Positions 1 through 10,631 of a DNA stretch of 64,000 bases are shown piece after piece. The notes under the pieces were generated by a model, which did no database searches, was not told where the DNA came from, and saw only the letters and a list, made by a program, of their open reading frames with translations. Position 1 is the first letter of the stretch, and each line of letters starts with the position of its first letter. The stretch comes from DAISJI01 sp964559835 (GTDB lineage Bacteria; Acidobacteriota; Terriglobia; Terriglobales; Acidobacteriaceae): positions 1 to 64,000 of the forward strand of contig CAZLJE010000017.1 in the NCBI GenBank assembly GCA_964559835.1. Direction: 5' to 3'. A program made the position numbers and the translations under genes.

Positions 1-815
1 CCCATCTTCAGCAGGACGCCTGCCAGTATCACCGAGCCCGCCGTGGGCGCTTCCACGTGCGCATCGGGCAGCCACGTGTGGAACGGGAACATCGGCACCT
101 TGATGGCGAAGGCGAGGAAGAACGCCGCGAACAGCAGGATGGCAGCGGTCATACCGTAATGCGCGGGTATCTGTGGCGCCGTCTGGTAAAGCGCGGGGAT
201 GCTGAAGGTCGCGACGTGGTCGGCCGAGTACTTGATGTGATGGAAGTACAGGAACAGGATGGCCAGCAACACGAGCAGCGAGCCGTCCAAGGTGTAGAGG
301 AAGAACTTGATCGCCGCGTAGAGCTTGCGCGGACCGCCCCAGATGCCGATCAGCAGGTACATCGGCACGAGCATAGCTTCCCAGAACACGAAGAAGAGGA
401 AGAAGTCGAGCGCCATGAAGACGCCGAGCATGCCCGTCTGCAGGACCAGGAACCAGATGTAGTATTCCTTCACTCGGTCCTGGATGGCGTTCCACGACGA
501 CAGGATGGAGATCCATCCCAGCAGCGTGGTGAGCATGATCAGCAGGAAGCTGATGCCGTCGATGCCGAGGTAATAGCCGGCGCCGATCGACGGGATCCAC
601 GTGTTGGGCGCGCCTTCAATGAACTTGAAGCCGGGATTGTCCTTGAGCGCCCAGAACCACGGGACCAGCGGGATCGAGACCAGCAGTCCGGCGACGGCAA
701 AGACGTTGGCGACCACGCGGATCGCATTCTTGTTCTCCTTCGGCATGAACAGGAGAACCAGGACGCCCACCATCGGCGTGAACAGAATGATCGAGAGAAT
801 GTGGTTGTAGAACAT
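1..815 (-). CDS. nuoM: NADH-quinone oxidoreductase subunit M, N-terminal part (cut by window edge)
   Basis: Proton-pumping antiporter-like membrane subunit of complex I. About 271 N-terminal residues are present; the C-terminus lies beyond base 1. Translation starts MFYNHILSIILFTPMVG and runs through the conserved stretch FFVFWEAMLVPMYLLIG, with the essential helix-5 Glu in WEAM, to the conserved FPFHTWLPDAHVEAPTAGSV before the edge. These are NuoM hallmarks within the NuoL/M/N family. It lies downstream of nuoL in the same minus-strand operon, separated by about 120 bp of heptamer repeats. The ATG at 813-815 was chosen because the conserved N-terminal helix starts there. Confidence 0.95.
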   Translation of the reverse strand, partial: MFYNHILSIILFTPMVGVLVLLFMPKENKNAIRVVANVFAVAGLLVSIPLVPWFWALKDNPGFKFIEGAPNTWIPSIGAGYYLGIDGISFLLIMLTTLLGWISILSSWNAIQDRVKEYYIWFLVLQTGMLGVFMALDFFLFFVFWEAMLVPMYLLIGIWGGPRKLYAAIKFFLYTLDGSLLVLLAILFLYFHHIKYSADHVATFSIPALYQTAPQIPAHYGMTAAILLFAAFFLAFAIKVPMFPFHTWLPDAHVEAPTAGSVILAGVLLKM

Positions 816-819
816 TGTC

Positions 820-847
820 AGCTCTTAGCCTTTAGCTGCTAGCTGTT
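820..847. repeat. Heptamer tandem repeat (4 units) upstream of nuoM
   Basis: Four degenerate 7-bp units run head to tail on the + strand: AGCTCTT, AGCCTTT, AGCTGCT, AGCTGTT. They lie just before the nuoM start codon and next to the hairpin-forming heptamer repeat at 861-933. The same 7-bp period, with different words, recurs at 8940-9026, 12854-12888 and 19841-19896. Confidence 0.7.
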
Positions 848-860
848 ATTTTTCTTGTCC

Positions 861-933
861 GTATTCAGTATTCCGTATTCCGTATCACGGTTCGAGACAT
901 GTGCCGAAATACGGAATACGGGATACTGAATAC
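861..933. repeat. Inverted repeat built from heptamers, nuoL-nuoM intergenic
   Basis: Arms at 861-885 and 909-933 are 25 bp each and complementary at 24 of 25 positions, around a 23-bp centre. Each arm is itself a 7-bp-period repeat (GTATTCA, GTATTCC, GTATTCC, GTAT). The transcript of the nuo operon would fold into a long hairpin between nuoL and nuoM. There is no T run after it on the minus strand, so a terminator is unlikely; mRNA stability or processing control is possible. Confidence 0.8.
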
Positions 934-937
934 GCAT

Positions 938-3115
<2,178 letters not shown>

Positions 3116-3124
3116 TTTTGTATG

Positions 3125-3535
3125 CCTCGGGCTCACGCCCTCGGGTCGATTCTGTCGCCCCTAAAGGGGCTTGGATTTCATTTCCCTGCCTTACCCACGG
3201 CTCACGCCGTGGGCTAGGATTATTCCGCCCTTGCGGGCTGGTTCAGCGGCACATCCGNNNNNNNNNNNNNNNNNNNNNNNNNNNNNNNNNNNNNNNNNNN
3301 NNNNNNNNNNNNNNNNNNNNNNNNNNNNNNNNNNNNNNNNNNNNNNNNNNNNNNNNNGGGCGTCGCATCACCAATAATTTCAAACATCTAACTCACGCCG
3401 TGGGCTAGGATTATTCCGCCCTTGCGGGTTGGTTCAGCGGCACATCCGGGGCGTCGCATCACCAATAATTTCAAACATCTAACTCACGCCGTGGGCTAGG
3501 ATTCTTTCGCCCTTCGATTCTTTCGCCCTTCGGGG
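3125..3535. repeat. REP-like palindromic and tandem repeat block between nuoK and nuoL
   Basis: This 421-bp interval holds no gene. It contains short hairpins, such as GCCCC-TAAA-GGGGC (3157-3170) and CCCACGGC-TCAC-GCCGTGGG (3194-3213). A 91-bp tandem repeat follows, with unit starts at 3201, 3392 and 3483 and part lost in an N gap. A 16-bp tandem GATTCTTTCGCCCTTC lies at about 3501-3532. The GC-rich 'tcacgccgtgggct' words are typical of dispersed intergenic repeats. Open frames read across it on the + strand are artefacts of the repeats. Confidence 0.85.
3258..3357. other. Assembly gap (100 N)
   Basis: Exactly 100 N, the conventional placeholder for a gap of unknown size. The left flank ends ...cacatccg and the right flank begins gggcgtcgc... 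Joined, they reproduce the junction seen intact at 3441-3457. The gap therefore lies inside the 91-bp tandem array, and the missing sequence is probably zero or a whole number of repeat units. Confidence 0.97.
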
Positions 3536-3536
3536 C

Positions 3537-3842
3537 TTACCACTTCAGCAAATCCACTTCGTCGACGTTCACCGTCTCTTTATTGCGGAAGAAGGCGATG
3601 ATGATGCCCAGTCCGACCGCGGCTTCCGCTGCCGCATCGGTCACCACAAAGATCGAGAACACCTGGCCGTGCAGGCCATAGAGCCTAGAGAACGCCACCA
3701 GGTTCAGGTTCACGGCGTTCAGGATCAGCTCGATCGACATCAGGATCACGACCACATTCCGGCGGGTGATCACACCGATCGTGCCGATGATGAACAGCGC
3801 CCCCGCGACGACCAGATAGTGCAGTGTGCCAATCGGTGCCAT
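3537..3842 (-). CDS. nuoK: NADH-quinone oxidoreductase subunit K
   Basis: Small three-helix membrane subunit of complex I, 101 residues, the usual family length. It carries the conserved Glu in helix 2 (ILMSIELILNAVNL) and the helix-3 motif VVTDAAAEAAVGLGI, both needed for proton translocation. It lies 3 bp downstream of nuoJ in the same minus-strand operon. The repeat block at 3125-3535 begins directly after its stop codon. Confidence 0.97.
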   Translation of the reverse strand: MAPIGTLHYLVVAGALFIIGTIGVITRRNVVVILMSIELILNAVNLNLVAFSRLYGLHGQVFSIFVVTDAAAEAAVGLGIIIAFFRNKETVNVDEVDLLKW

Positions 3843-3845
3843 CGC

Positions 3846-4351
<506 letters not shown>

Positions 4352-4355
<4 letters not shown>

Positions 4356-4813
4356 CGCGTGTACACCGTCAGTTCCGGGCCGCGCTCCAGGCGCTGACGA
4401 TCGAGCACCAGGTTTTCGCGGCTGTATTGGGCGATCTCGTAATCCTGGCTCAGCTCCAGGCAATCGGTGGAGCAGGCCTCGACGCACAGGCCGCAGAACA
4501 TGCAGCGGCTGACGTCGTAGGTGAACTTCGTCATTTCTTTCCGCTTGGTGACCGGATTGCGCTCGCTGGTCACGACGATCAGGTGCTCGGGGCAGGCCAT
4601 CGCGCAGAGATTGCAGGCGATGCACAGGGTCTCGCCGGTATCCGGATTCACGTTCAACCGCGGCAGCCCGCGATAGCGCTCGGCGATGGCCGGACGCTCC
4701 AGCGGATACTGCTCCGTATAAACCTCCTTCGGGTTCTGGTAGCGGAAGGTGACGTTCAACCCCTTCAGCAAGTCCACGAAGAACACTTTTCGGAGAAGCG
4801 GCGCTATCGCCAT
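4352..4813 (-). CDS. nuoI: NADH-quinone oxidoreductase subunit I (2x[4Fe-4S] ferredoxin-like)
   Basis: Carries the two tetranuclear clusters (N6a, N6b) that pass electrons toward N2. It is 153 residues from MAIAPLLRKVFFVDLLKGLN. Two cysteine motifs are seen: CIACNLCAMACP and CMFCGLCVEACS. The second ends in Ser rather than the more common Pro. The electron route in this complex needs NuoB (cluster N2), which is not encoded nearby. The gene overlaps nuoH by 10 bp and nuoJ by 4 bp. Confidence 0.96.
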
Positions 4814-6159
4814 ACCATCACTCCCTTGATCCAGCCCAACAACTCGGGGCTTAGCCCGATCAAGCCAGTCAGCAGCAACACACCGAGGCCGACCGGCAGC
4901 AGAACTTTCCAACCGATCTTCATCAACTGGTCGAAGCGATAGCGCGGCCAGGTCGCGCGATACCAGATGTACAGGTACAGGAAGACAGCAATCTTGAACA
5001 GGAACCAGAAGATGTCCTGGATGCGGTCGCGCACCGGAGGCGCCAGCAGTACCAGACCAATGCCGCCCAGCACAACACCGAAGGCGTACAGACCGAGCAC
5101 CTGAGGCTTCATCGCCGGATGCTTCGGCATGCGGACAGCGTTGAACCAGCAGAAGAACGCGAGGATGAAGAACGTCACAGCCGGCGCAAAGCTGAAGATG
5201 AGGTCCACGACGCCGAGTTCCGGGTGATCCCAGAACATGGGGATGGTCACCGCCGGCCCATGAAAGTTGGGAAAAGGCCGCATCCAGCCGCCAAGCCAGA
5301 GTGTGATCGCGATGGACGACACCGCCACCATGGCCGCGTACTCGCCGAGCATGAACAGCGAGAAGCGCAGGCCGCTGTACTCAGTGTGGAAGCCGGCAAC
5401 CAGCTCGCTCTCCGCTTCCGGAAGGTCGAACGGCGCGCGGTTGGTCTCGGCCACCATCGCGATGGCGAAGATGATGAACGCGACCAGTCCGACCGGGAAG
5501 AACTTGAAGATGAACCACACGTGCTGCGCCTGCTGCGCCTGCACGATGCCGATCATGCTCAGCGTCCCGCTGGCAGCGCCCGGGCCGATACCGTACATGC
5601 CGGTCCCGACAAAGCCGGTCATCAGCACGGCAGAGATGACCGCCAGGCCCATGGCGATCTCATAGCTCACCATTTGCGCGCTGGAACGGAGCGATCCCAT
5701 CAGCGGGAAGTGCGAGTTCGAGGCCCAACCCGCCATCACGATTCCCAAAACGCCGAGCGAAGAAACACCAAGCATGAACAGGAGACCGATATTCATGTCG
5801 GTGACGGCGTGCGCGACGCCGAAGGGCACGACGATGAATCCGGTGAACGCGACCAGCACCACCCACACCGGCGCAAACCAGAAAATCGGCTTGTCGGCCT
5901 CGGCGGGCACGATGTCTTCCTTGGTGAGCAGCTTGATGGCGTCGGCGATCGGTTGCAGCAGGCCATGCGGGCCGACGCGCATGGGGCCGAGCCGCACCTG
6001 CATGTGGGCCAGCGCCTTGCGCTCCGCCCAGTTCATCATCACGACGATCAGCGACACGCCGGCGAAGACGATCATGATGTAGATCAGCGCCCAGAGCTGG
6101 TTGTTCGCCTGGCCGGGCGTGACGGTCGAGTGCAGGTAACTTGTGATGTAGTCCAGCAT
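4804..6159 (-). CDS. nuoH: NADH-quinone oxidoreductase subunit H
   Basis: Membrane subunit that forms much of the quinone-binding channel. It is 451 residues, longer than the roughly 325 of the E. coli protein; the extra length is in loops and a C-terminal pair of helices. Conserved segments include ERKALAHMQVRLGPMRVGPHG and the acidic loop AETNRAPFDLPEAESELVAG. The start codon overlaps the nuoD stop by 1 nt (TAATG). Confidence 0.96.
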   Translation of the reverse strand: MLDYITSYLHSTVTPGQANNQLWALIYIMIVFAGVSLIVVMMNWAERKALAHMQVRLGPMRVGPHGLLQPIADAIKLLTKEDIVPAEADKPIFWFAPVWVVLVAFTGFIVVPFGVAHAVTDMNIGLLFMLGVSSLGVLGIVMAGWASNSHFPLMGSLRSSAQMVSYEIAMGLAVISAVLMTGFVGTGMYGIGPGAASGTLSMIGIVQAQQAQHVWFIFKFFPVGLVAFIIFAIAMVAETNRAPFDLPEAESELVAGFHTEYSGLRFSLFMLGEYAAMVAVSSIAITLWLGGWMRPFPNFHGPAVTIPMFWDHPELGVVDLIFSFAPAVTFFILAFFCWFNAVRMPKHPAMKPQVLGLYAFGVVLGGIGLVLLAPPVRDRIQDIFWFLFKIAVFLYLYIWYRATWPRYRFDQLMKIGWKVLLPVGLGVLLLTGLIGLSPELLGWIKGVMVWR

Positions 6160-7304
6160 TACCGGTCCACCTCGCCCAGGACGATGTCGAGCGTGCCGAT
6201 GACGGCGACCACGTCGGCCACCAGCGCGCCACGCACCATCTTGTCGAGCGCTTGCAGGTTCACGAACGACGGCGGACGTACGCGCAACCGGTAGGGCTGC
6301 GTGGAACCGTCGCTCACCACGAAATATCCGAGTTCGCCCTTAGGCGCCTCGATGGAAACGTACACTTCGCCAACCGGCGGCTTCATGACTTTCGGGACCT
6401 TGGCCATGATCGGGCCTTCGGGGATCGCGTCCACCGCCTGTTCGATGATGCGGATCGACTGCCGCATCTCCGCTACGCGCACCATGTACCGGTCGAAGGT
6501 GTCACCGTGGATGCCGATCGGCACTTCGAAATCGAACTTGTCGTACATCGAGTACGGCTGCGCCTTGCGGATGTCCCACTTCACGCCGCTGGCTCGCAGC
6601 ACCGGCCCGGTAACGCCGAGAGAGATCGCATCTTCAGCGCTGATGAAGCCGACGCCCTTGGTGCGCTGGAGCCAGATGCGGTTGCCGGTCAGCAGCTCTT
6701 CGTACTCATCGATCTTCGGCGCGACGAATTTGCAGAACTTCTTCACGTCCTGCTCAAAGCCTTCGTACGTTTCGTACTGCGTGCCGCCGATACGGAAGGC
6801 GTGCGTGGTCAGGCGCGCACCGCAGTACTTTTCGAAGATCTTCAGGACCTCTTCCCGGTCGCGGAAAGTGTAGAACAGCGGCGTCATGGCGCCGATGTCG
6901 AGCGCATGCGTGCCCAGCCAAAGCTGATGGCTCGCCATCCGATTCAATTCCGCCAGGATCACGCGTATGTATGCCGCGCGCGGTGGAGCTTCGACGTTCA
7001 GCAGCTTTTCGATCGCCAGGCAGTAGCCGAGCCCGTTCGAGACCGCGGCGACATAATCCATGCGGTCGACATACGGGTTGAACATGGTGTAGGTGCGGTT
7101 CTCGGCGATCTTTTCGACACCGCGATGCAGGTAGCCGATGACGCACTCGGTGCCGTTCACCTTCTCGCCGTCGAGTTTCAGGATGACGCGCAGGACGCCG
7201 TGCGTCGAAGGGTGCTGCGGCCCCATGTTGAGGACCAGCTCGTTGGCATCGAGGAACGTGCCGGTCGAGCCGACGTCTTCGTAGAATCCCGTTTTATCGC
7301 TCAT
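6159..7304 (-). CDS. nuoD: NADH-quinone oxidoreductase subunit D (49-kDa type)
   Basis: Peripheral-arm subunit that shapes the quinone site with NuoB. It is 381 residues, collinear with the family: NMGPQHPSTHGVLRVILKLD near the N-terminus (quinone-site His), then IGYLHRGVEK, and a C-terminus ending in GTLDIVLGEVDR. Start ATG at 7302-7304 overlaps the nuoC stop by 4 bp. nuoE, nuoF and nuoG, which often follow nuoD, are missing; nuoH comes directly next. Confidence 0.97.
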   Translation of the reverse strand: MSDKTGFYEDVGSTGTFLDANELVLNMGPQHPSTHGVLRVILKLDGEKVNGTECVIGYLHRGVEKIAENRTYTMFNPYVDRMDYVAAVSNGLGYCLAIEKLLNVEAPPRAAYIRVILAELNRMASHQLWLGTHALDIGAMTPLFYTFRDREEVLKIFEKYCGARLTTHAFRIGGTQYETYEGFEQDVKKFCKFVAPKIDEYEELLTGNRIWLQRTKGVGFISAEDAISLGVTGPVLRASGVKWDIRKAQPYSMYDKFDFEVPIGIHGDTFDRYMVRVAEMRQSIRIIEQAVDAIPEGPIMAKVPKVMKPPVGEVYVSIEAPKGELGYFVVSDGSTQPYRLRVRPPSFVNLQALDKMVRGALVADVVAVIGTLDIVLGEVDR

Positions 7305-8011
7305 TGGCCGCTCTCAATGCCGAGGTTGATCTTCACCCAGTCGGTGTCCTGCTGGAGGATCCCGTATTCCTTGCGGAGCGGGTGGCCTTTCCAGCCTTCC
7401 GGCAGCAGGATCCGCTTGAGGTCCGGATGCCCATCGAACTTGATGCCGAACATGTCGAATACTTCGCGCTCGAGCCAGTTCGCGGTGTCCCAGATGTCGG
7501 TCGCGGTCGGGACGGTGTCGCCGTCCTTGATCAGCGTCTTCACGCGGATGCGCTCGTTGCGCGGGAAGGAATAAAGGATCCAGAGCACGTCGAACTGCTG
7601 CTCGCGCTTGGGATAGTGAACGGCGGTGCAATCAACTAGGTAGTCGAACTGCTCGTCCTCGCAGAGGAGTTGGAGGACGTCGTGGACGATCGAGGCGTCG
7701 ACAACCATGTATGGCTGGCCGACGTAGGTCGAGGCTTCCTTGATGCCCGAGCCGAACTGCCTGGTTAGCGATGCGACCATCGCCGACTCCCACGGCTGTG
7801 GCGTCGGACCCGCAGGTTTCGCAGGAGCAGCCGGGGCTGCTGGTTTTGCGGCTACGGCAGGCGGCGCTGCGGGCTTCGCGGGCGCGGCTTCGGGTTTCGG
7901 TGCAGCGGGCGCAGCGGGTTTCGCCTCGGTCGTCGGGGCTGGCGCGTCCGCTTTCGCCGCCGGTTTTTCCAGCGGCGTTGATGGGTCTTTGGGAGTCGTC
8001 TCGTCGGCCAT
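7301..8011 (-). CDS. nuoC: NADH-quinone oxidoreductase subunit C with Pro/Ala-rich N-terminal extension
   Basis: Peripheral-arm 30-kDa subunit. The folded domain occupies about residues 78-236 and includes the signature WLEREVFDMFGIKFDGHPDL and RRILLPEGW-like KRILLPEGWKGHPLRKEY. Residues 1 to about 73 are low complexity (repeats of PAAPAAP, AKPAAP and similar), probably a disordered tail. The start ATG at 8009-8011 is the only good one before the domain. It is followed with 4-bp overlap by nuoD and preceded, after 99 bp, by a PH-like gene instead of nuoB. Confidence 0.94.
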   Translation of the reverse strand: MADETTPKDPSTPLEKPAAKADAPAPTTEAKPAAPAAPKPEAAPAKPAAPPAVAAKPAAPAAPAKPAGPTPQPWESAMVASLTRQFGSGIKEASTYVGQPYMVVDASIVHDVLQLLCEDEQFDYLVDCTAVHYPKREQQFDVLWILYSFPRNERIRVKTLIKDGDTVPTATDIWDTANWLEREVFDMFGIKFDGHPDLKRILLPEGWKGHPLRKEYGILQQDTDWVKINLGIESGQ

Positions 8012-8110
8012 GGTCCCTGTCCGTCCTCACCGGCTTGGGTTGACTAACGTTTGTAGCAGTTCCGTCTCACCCGATGAACGTGCACCGGTCACTTCAAAAT
8101 GTGCGTTGCG

Positions 8111-8431
8111 TCACATCTGCGCCGTCCGTCGTCCCTGCGCTTGCAGGCTTTCCACCAGCTCGCGGATCCGCTCCGCGTCGCCCTTGGTGTGGCCGTGGCT
8201 CTGGATCGGGTCCGTCCCGCCGGTGGACTCGATGCAAATGTCCGCCCAGATCATTCCCTTGCTGATCTTCACCGACGCCACCTTCGATAGCGCGATGCTC
8301 TCCTCGTCGCTGCCGAAGAACCGGCGCTTGATCCGGATGACATGTTCCGCATTGACCGCGATCTGCGTCGGGAACAGGTGGTTCCCGCGCGTCCAACGGC
8401 TGGCGGTGAATGTCTCTTGATTGGCCGGCAT
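8111..8431 (-). CDS. Small PH-like domain protein inside the nuo operon
   Basis: A 106-residue soluble protein from ATG 8429-8431 (MPANQETFTASRWTRGNHLF). The pattern of short beta strands (TQIAVNAEHVIRIKRRFFG, SIALSKVASVKISKG, DICIESTGG) followed by a C-terminal helix (DAERIRELVESLQAQ) resembles bacterial PH domains. The assignment rests on that pattern only. It occupies the slot between nuoA and nuoC where nuoB normally lies and has no cysteines for a cluster, so it is not NuoB. A role in complex I assembly or membrane association is a guess from position. Confidence 0.75.
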   Translation of the reverse strand: MPANQETFTASRWTRGNHLFPTQIAVNAEHVIRIKRRFFGSDEESIALSKVASVKISKGMIWADICIESTGGTDPIQSHGHTKGDAERIRELVESLQAQGRRTAQM

Positions 8432-8442
8432 TACGTTTGTCC

Positions 8443-8799
8443 CTACACCCACTCCAGTGCGCCCTTCTTCCAGATCCAAACGTATCCGACCACCAGGATG
8501 ACCAGGAAAACCAGCATTTCCACCAGCCCGAACAAACCCAACACCCGGAACTGCACCGCCCACGGGAACAGGAAGATGGTCTCGACGTCGAACACGACGA
8601 ACAGGATGGCCACGATGTAAAAGCGCACCGTGTAGCGTCCGCGGGCGTTGTCGACCGGGTCGATGCCGCACTCGTAGGGCGACAATTTGTTCTTTTCCGG
8701 ATTATTGGGGCGGACCAACTTGGCCACGACCAGGGTCAGCGGGATCAGCACCGCGACCACGGCAATGAAAAGGAAGATGGGTACGTAATTCTGCGGCAT
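8443..8799 (-). CDS. nuoA: NADH-quinone oxidoreductase subunit A
   Basis: First gene of the operon; a three-helix membrane subunit of 118 residues. The conserved loop KLSPYECGIDPVDNARGR, with the Cys near the quinone site, and the acidic helix VVFDVETIFLFPWAV are diagnostic. The start MPQNYVPIFLFIAVVAVL is preceded at a distance by a purine-rich AAAAAAGGGG. It lies 11 bp upstream of the PH-like gene. The promoter at 8845-8873 fits transcription of the whole operon from here. Confidence 0.97.
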   Translation of the reverse strand: MPQNYVPIFLFIAVVAVLIPLTLVVAKLVRPNNPEKNKLSPYECGIDPVDNARGRYTVRFYIVAILFVVFDVETIFLFPWAVQFRVLGLFGLVEMLVFLVILVVGYVWIWKKGALEWV

Positions 8800-8844
8800 G
8801 GGACCGGCGAGTGCCCCTTTTTTAGGCGAAGATTAGAACGCGCC

Positions 8845-8873
8845 ATAGTACGCCCGATATCCCGTGCATTCAA
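8845..8873 (-). promoter_or_regulatory. Sigma-70-type promoter of the nuo operon
   Basis: Read on the minus strand: -35 TTGAAT (8868-8873), a 17-bp spacer, then -10 TACTAT (8845-8850). The predicted start is about 40 nt upstream of nuoA. The hexamers match 4/6 and 5/6 of consensus with ideal spacing. Confidence 0.65.
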
Positions 8874-8939
8874 TGGGTGAGAGACGTTTGTCACTCATAT
8901 TTGTGACGCATGAACAGAGGGTGAGTGCGGTGGGAAAAC

Positions 8940-9026
8940 CAGTAATCGGTGCTCGGTAATCGGTGATCGGCAGTTCACGTCGTTCGTCCGGCCTGCCGAT
9001 CACCGAACACTGATCACCGACCACTG
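8940..9026. repeat. Heptamer-built inverted repeat between nuoA and lysS
   Basis: Arms 8940-8973 and 8993-9026 are 34 bp each and complementary at about 28 of 34 positions, perfect over the 14 bp next to the loop. Each arm is a 7-bp-period series of variants of the words CGATCAC, CGATTAC and CGAGCAC. Architecture matches the 861-933 repeat, but the word differs. It lies between the divergent nuo and lysS promoters. Confidence 0.8.
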
Positions 9027-9031
9027 TCCTT

Positions 9032-9037
9032 TATAAT
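9032..9037 (+). promoter_or_regulatory. -10 element upstream of lysS
   Basis: TATAAT at 9032-9037 lies 30 nt before the lysS ATG. No convincing -35 is seen at 17 bp, because that position falls in the inverted repeat. Confidence 0.45.
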
Positions 9038-9067
9038 CTTCAGTTTCGGCTGTACCACGAAAGACAC

Positions 9068-10627
9068 ATGGGACTCGACGACAGCATCTATAAAATCCGC
9101 CGCGACAAGCTTGCCCAGATCGAAGCTCTCGGTCATCCGGCTTACCCGCATAAATACGAATTCACCAACACGGTGCCGCAGATCCTGGCCGAGTACTTGC
9201 CCAAGAACGCCGAGGAACTCGAGGCGAACCGGGTCAACGTGCGCGTCGCGGGACGGATGATCGGCGTCCGGCTCATGGGCAAGGCCGGGTTCACCCACCT
9301 GCAACAGGGTGGCGGACGTTTGCAGGCCTACATAAAGAAAGACGCGGTCGGCGAAAAGGGCTGGGAACTGTTCAAACTGCTGGACAACGGCGACCACATC
9401 GGCGTCAGCGGATACCTGTTTCGCACCCGCACGGGCGAACTGACGGTGCACGTCGAAGAGATCACTTTCCTTGTGAAGGACCTGCTTCCCTTGCCGGAGA
9501 AGTGGCACGGGCTAAGCGACGTCGAGACGCGTTACCGCCAGCGTTATGTCGACCTGATCATGAACCCCGAGGTGCGGGAGACCTTCGTCAAGCGCAGCAA
9601 GGTCGTGCAGGCGCTGCGGAATTTCTTCGACGCGCGCGGCTACATGGAAGTCGAGACGCCCATCCTGCAGTCGATCGTCGGAGGCGCGGCGGCGCGGCCG
9701 TTCATCACGCATCACAATGCGCTCGACATCGACCTTTATCTCCGCATCGCGCTGGAACTCCATCTGAAGCGGCTGGTCGTCGGCGGTCTCGATCGCGTGT
9801 ACGAGATCAACCGCAATTTCCGCAACGAGGGCATCGACCGGCAGCACAACCCCGAGTTCACCATGCTCGAGTTCTACCAGGCGTACTCGGACTATCAGGA
9901 CCTGATGGACCTCACCGTGGAAATGATGAGCTACGTTGCGCGCGAGGTGAACGGCTCGACCATTTCGACCTACGAAGGGCAGGAACTCGACTGGTCGAAG
10001 TGGCAGCGTTTGAGCATGCGCGAGGCTATCACCAAATTCTGGCCCGAGAGCGCCGGGGCGAAGCCACAGATGTCGGACTTCGCTAACGCGGAAACCGTCG
10101 GCGAACTCGTGAAGCGCTACAACGCGGCGCACCATCCCCACATGCCGTACGATCCGAAGGAGCCGGCCGGAAAGACGATTGCTGCGCTGTTCGAAGCCGT
10201 CGCGGAAGAACATCTGTTCCAGCCGACGATGATCTATGACTTCCCGATGGCGGTCTCGCCGCTGTCGAAGAAGAAAGAGGATGAGCCGGACTGGGTGGAG
10301 CGCTTCGAGGTGTTCGCCGGCGGCATGGAGATTGGCAACGCCTTCAGCGAACTGAACGATCCCGAGGACCAACTGCGCCGCTTCGAAGACCAGGTACGGG
10401 CACGTCAGGCGGGAGATGAAGAGGCGATGGCGGAGGTCGATTACGACTACGTGCGCGCGCTGTCGTATGGTCTGCCACCGACCGCGGGCTATGGGCTGGG
10501 CGTGGATCGCGTGACCATGCTGATGACAGGCGCGCGTTCGATACGCGATGTCGTGCTCTTCCCGCTGCTAAGGCCGGAGAAACTGACCAGCGCGACGGAT
10601 ATGGGCAGCCAATCCGAGACCGAGTAG
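9068..10627 (+). CDS. lysS: Lysine--tRNA ligase, class II
   Basis: Charges tRNA-Lys in the cytoplasm. It is 519 residues, close to the bacterial norm of about 500. The N-terminal OB-fold anticodon-binding domain spans about residues 55-150. The class II core carries motif 1 (FFDARGYMEVETPILQ), motif 2 (YEINRNFRNEGIDRQHNPEF) and motif 3 (GYGLGVDRVTMLMTG). Start ATG at 9068 follows a purine-rich GAAAGACAC. The cognate tRNA-Lys(UUU) is in the same window at 25095. It is followed 4 bp later by the DUF4424 gene. Confidence 0.98.
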   Translation: MGLDDSIYKIRRDKLAQIEALGHPAYPHKYEFTNTVPQILAEYLPKNAEELEANRVNVRVAGRMIGVRLMGKAGFTHLQQGGGRLQAYIKKDAVGEKGWELFKLLDNGDHIGVSGYLFRTRTGELTVHVEEITFLVKDLLPLPEKWHGLSDVETRYRQRYVDLIMNPEVRETFVKRSKVVQALRNFFDARGYMEVETPILQSIVGGAAARPFITHHNALDIDLYLRIALELHLKRLVVGGLDRVYEINRNFRNEGIDRQHNPEFTMLEFYQAYSDYQDLMDLTVEMMSYVAREVNGSTISTYEGQELDWSKWQRLSMREAITKFWPESAGAKPQMSDFANAETVGELVKRYNAAHHPHMPYDPKEPAGKTIAALFEAVAEEHLFQPTMIYDFPMAVSPLSKKKEDEPDWVERFEVFAGGMEIGNAFSELNDPEDQLRRFEDQVRARQAGDEEAMAEVDYDYVRALSYGLPPTAGYGLGVDRVTMLMTGARSIRDVVLFPLLRPEKLTSATDMGSQSETE

Positions 10628-10631
10628 CGGG

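Noticed and set aside
57..842. Long open frame on the + strand, opposite nuoM
   Set aside because: Highly charged, low-complexity translation antisense to a clear nuoM; a shadow of GC-rich codon use.
3118..3408. + strand frames running through the N gap
   Set aside because: They consist of the repeat block and N; the peptide is a known type of artefact from these repeats.
3201..3502. CRISPR array
   Set aside because: The 91-bp units are contiguous, with no unique spacers.
8833..9024. 63-codon frame on the minus strand
   Set aside because: Made of the heptamer inverted repeat and promoter sequence of nuoA.
9512..10372. 286-codon frame on the minus strand opposite lysS
   Set aside because: Shadow of lysS codon bias; lysS motifs are intact on the other strand.
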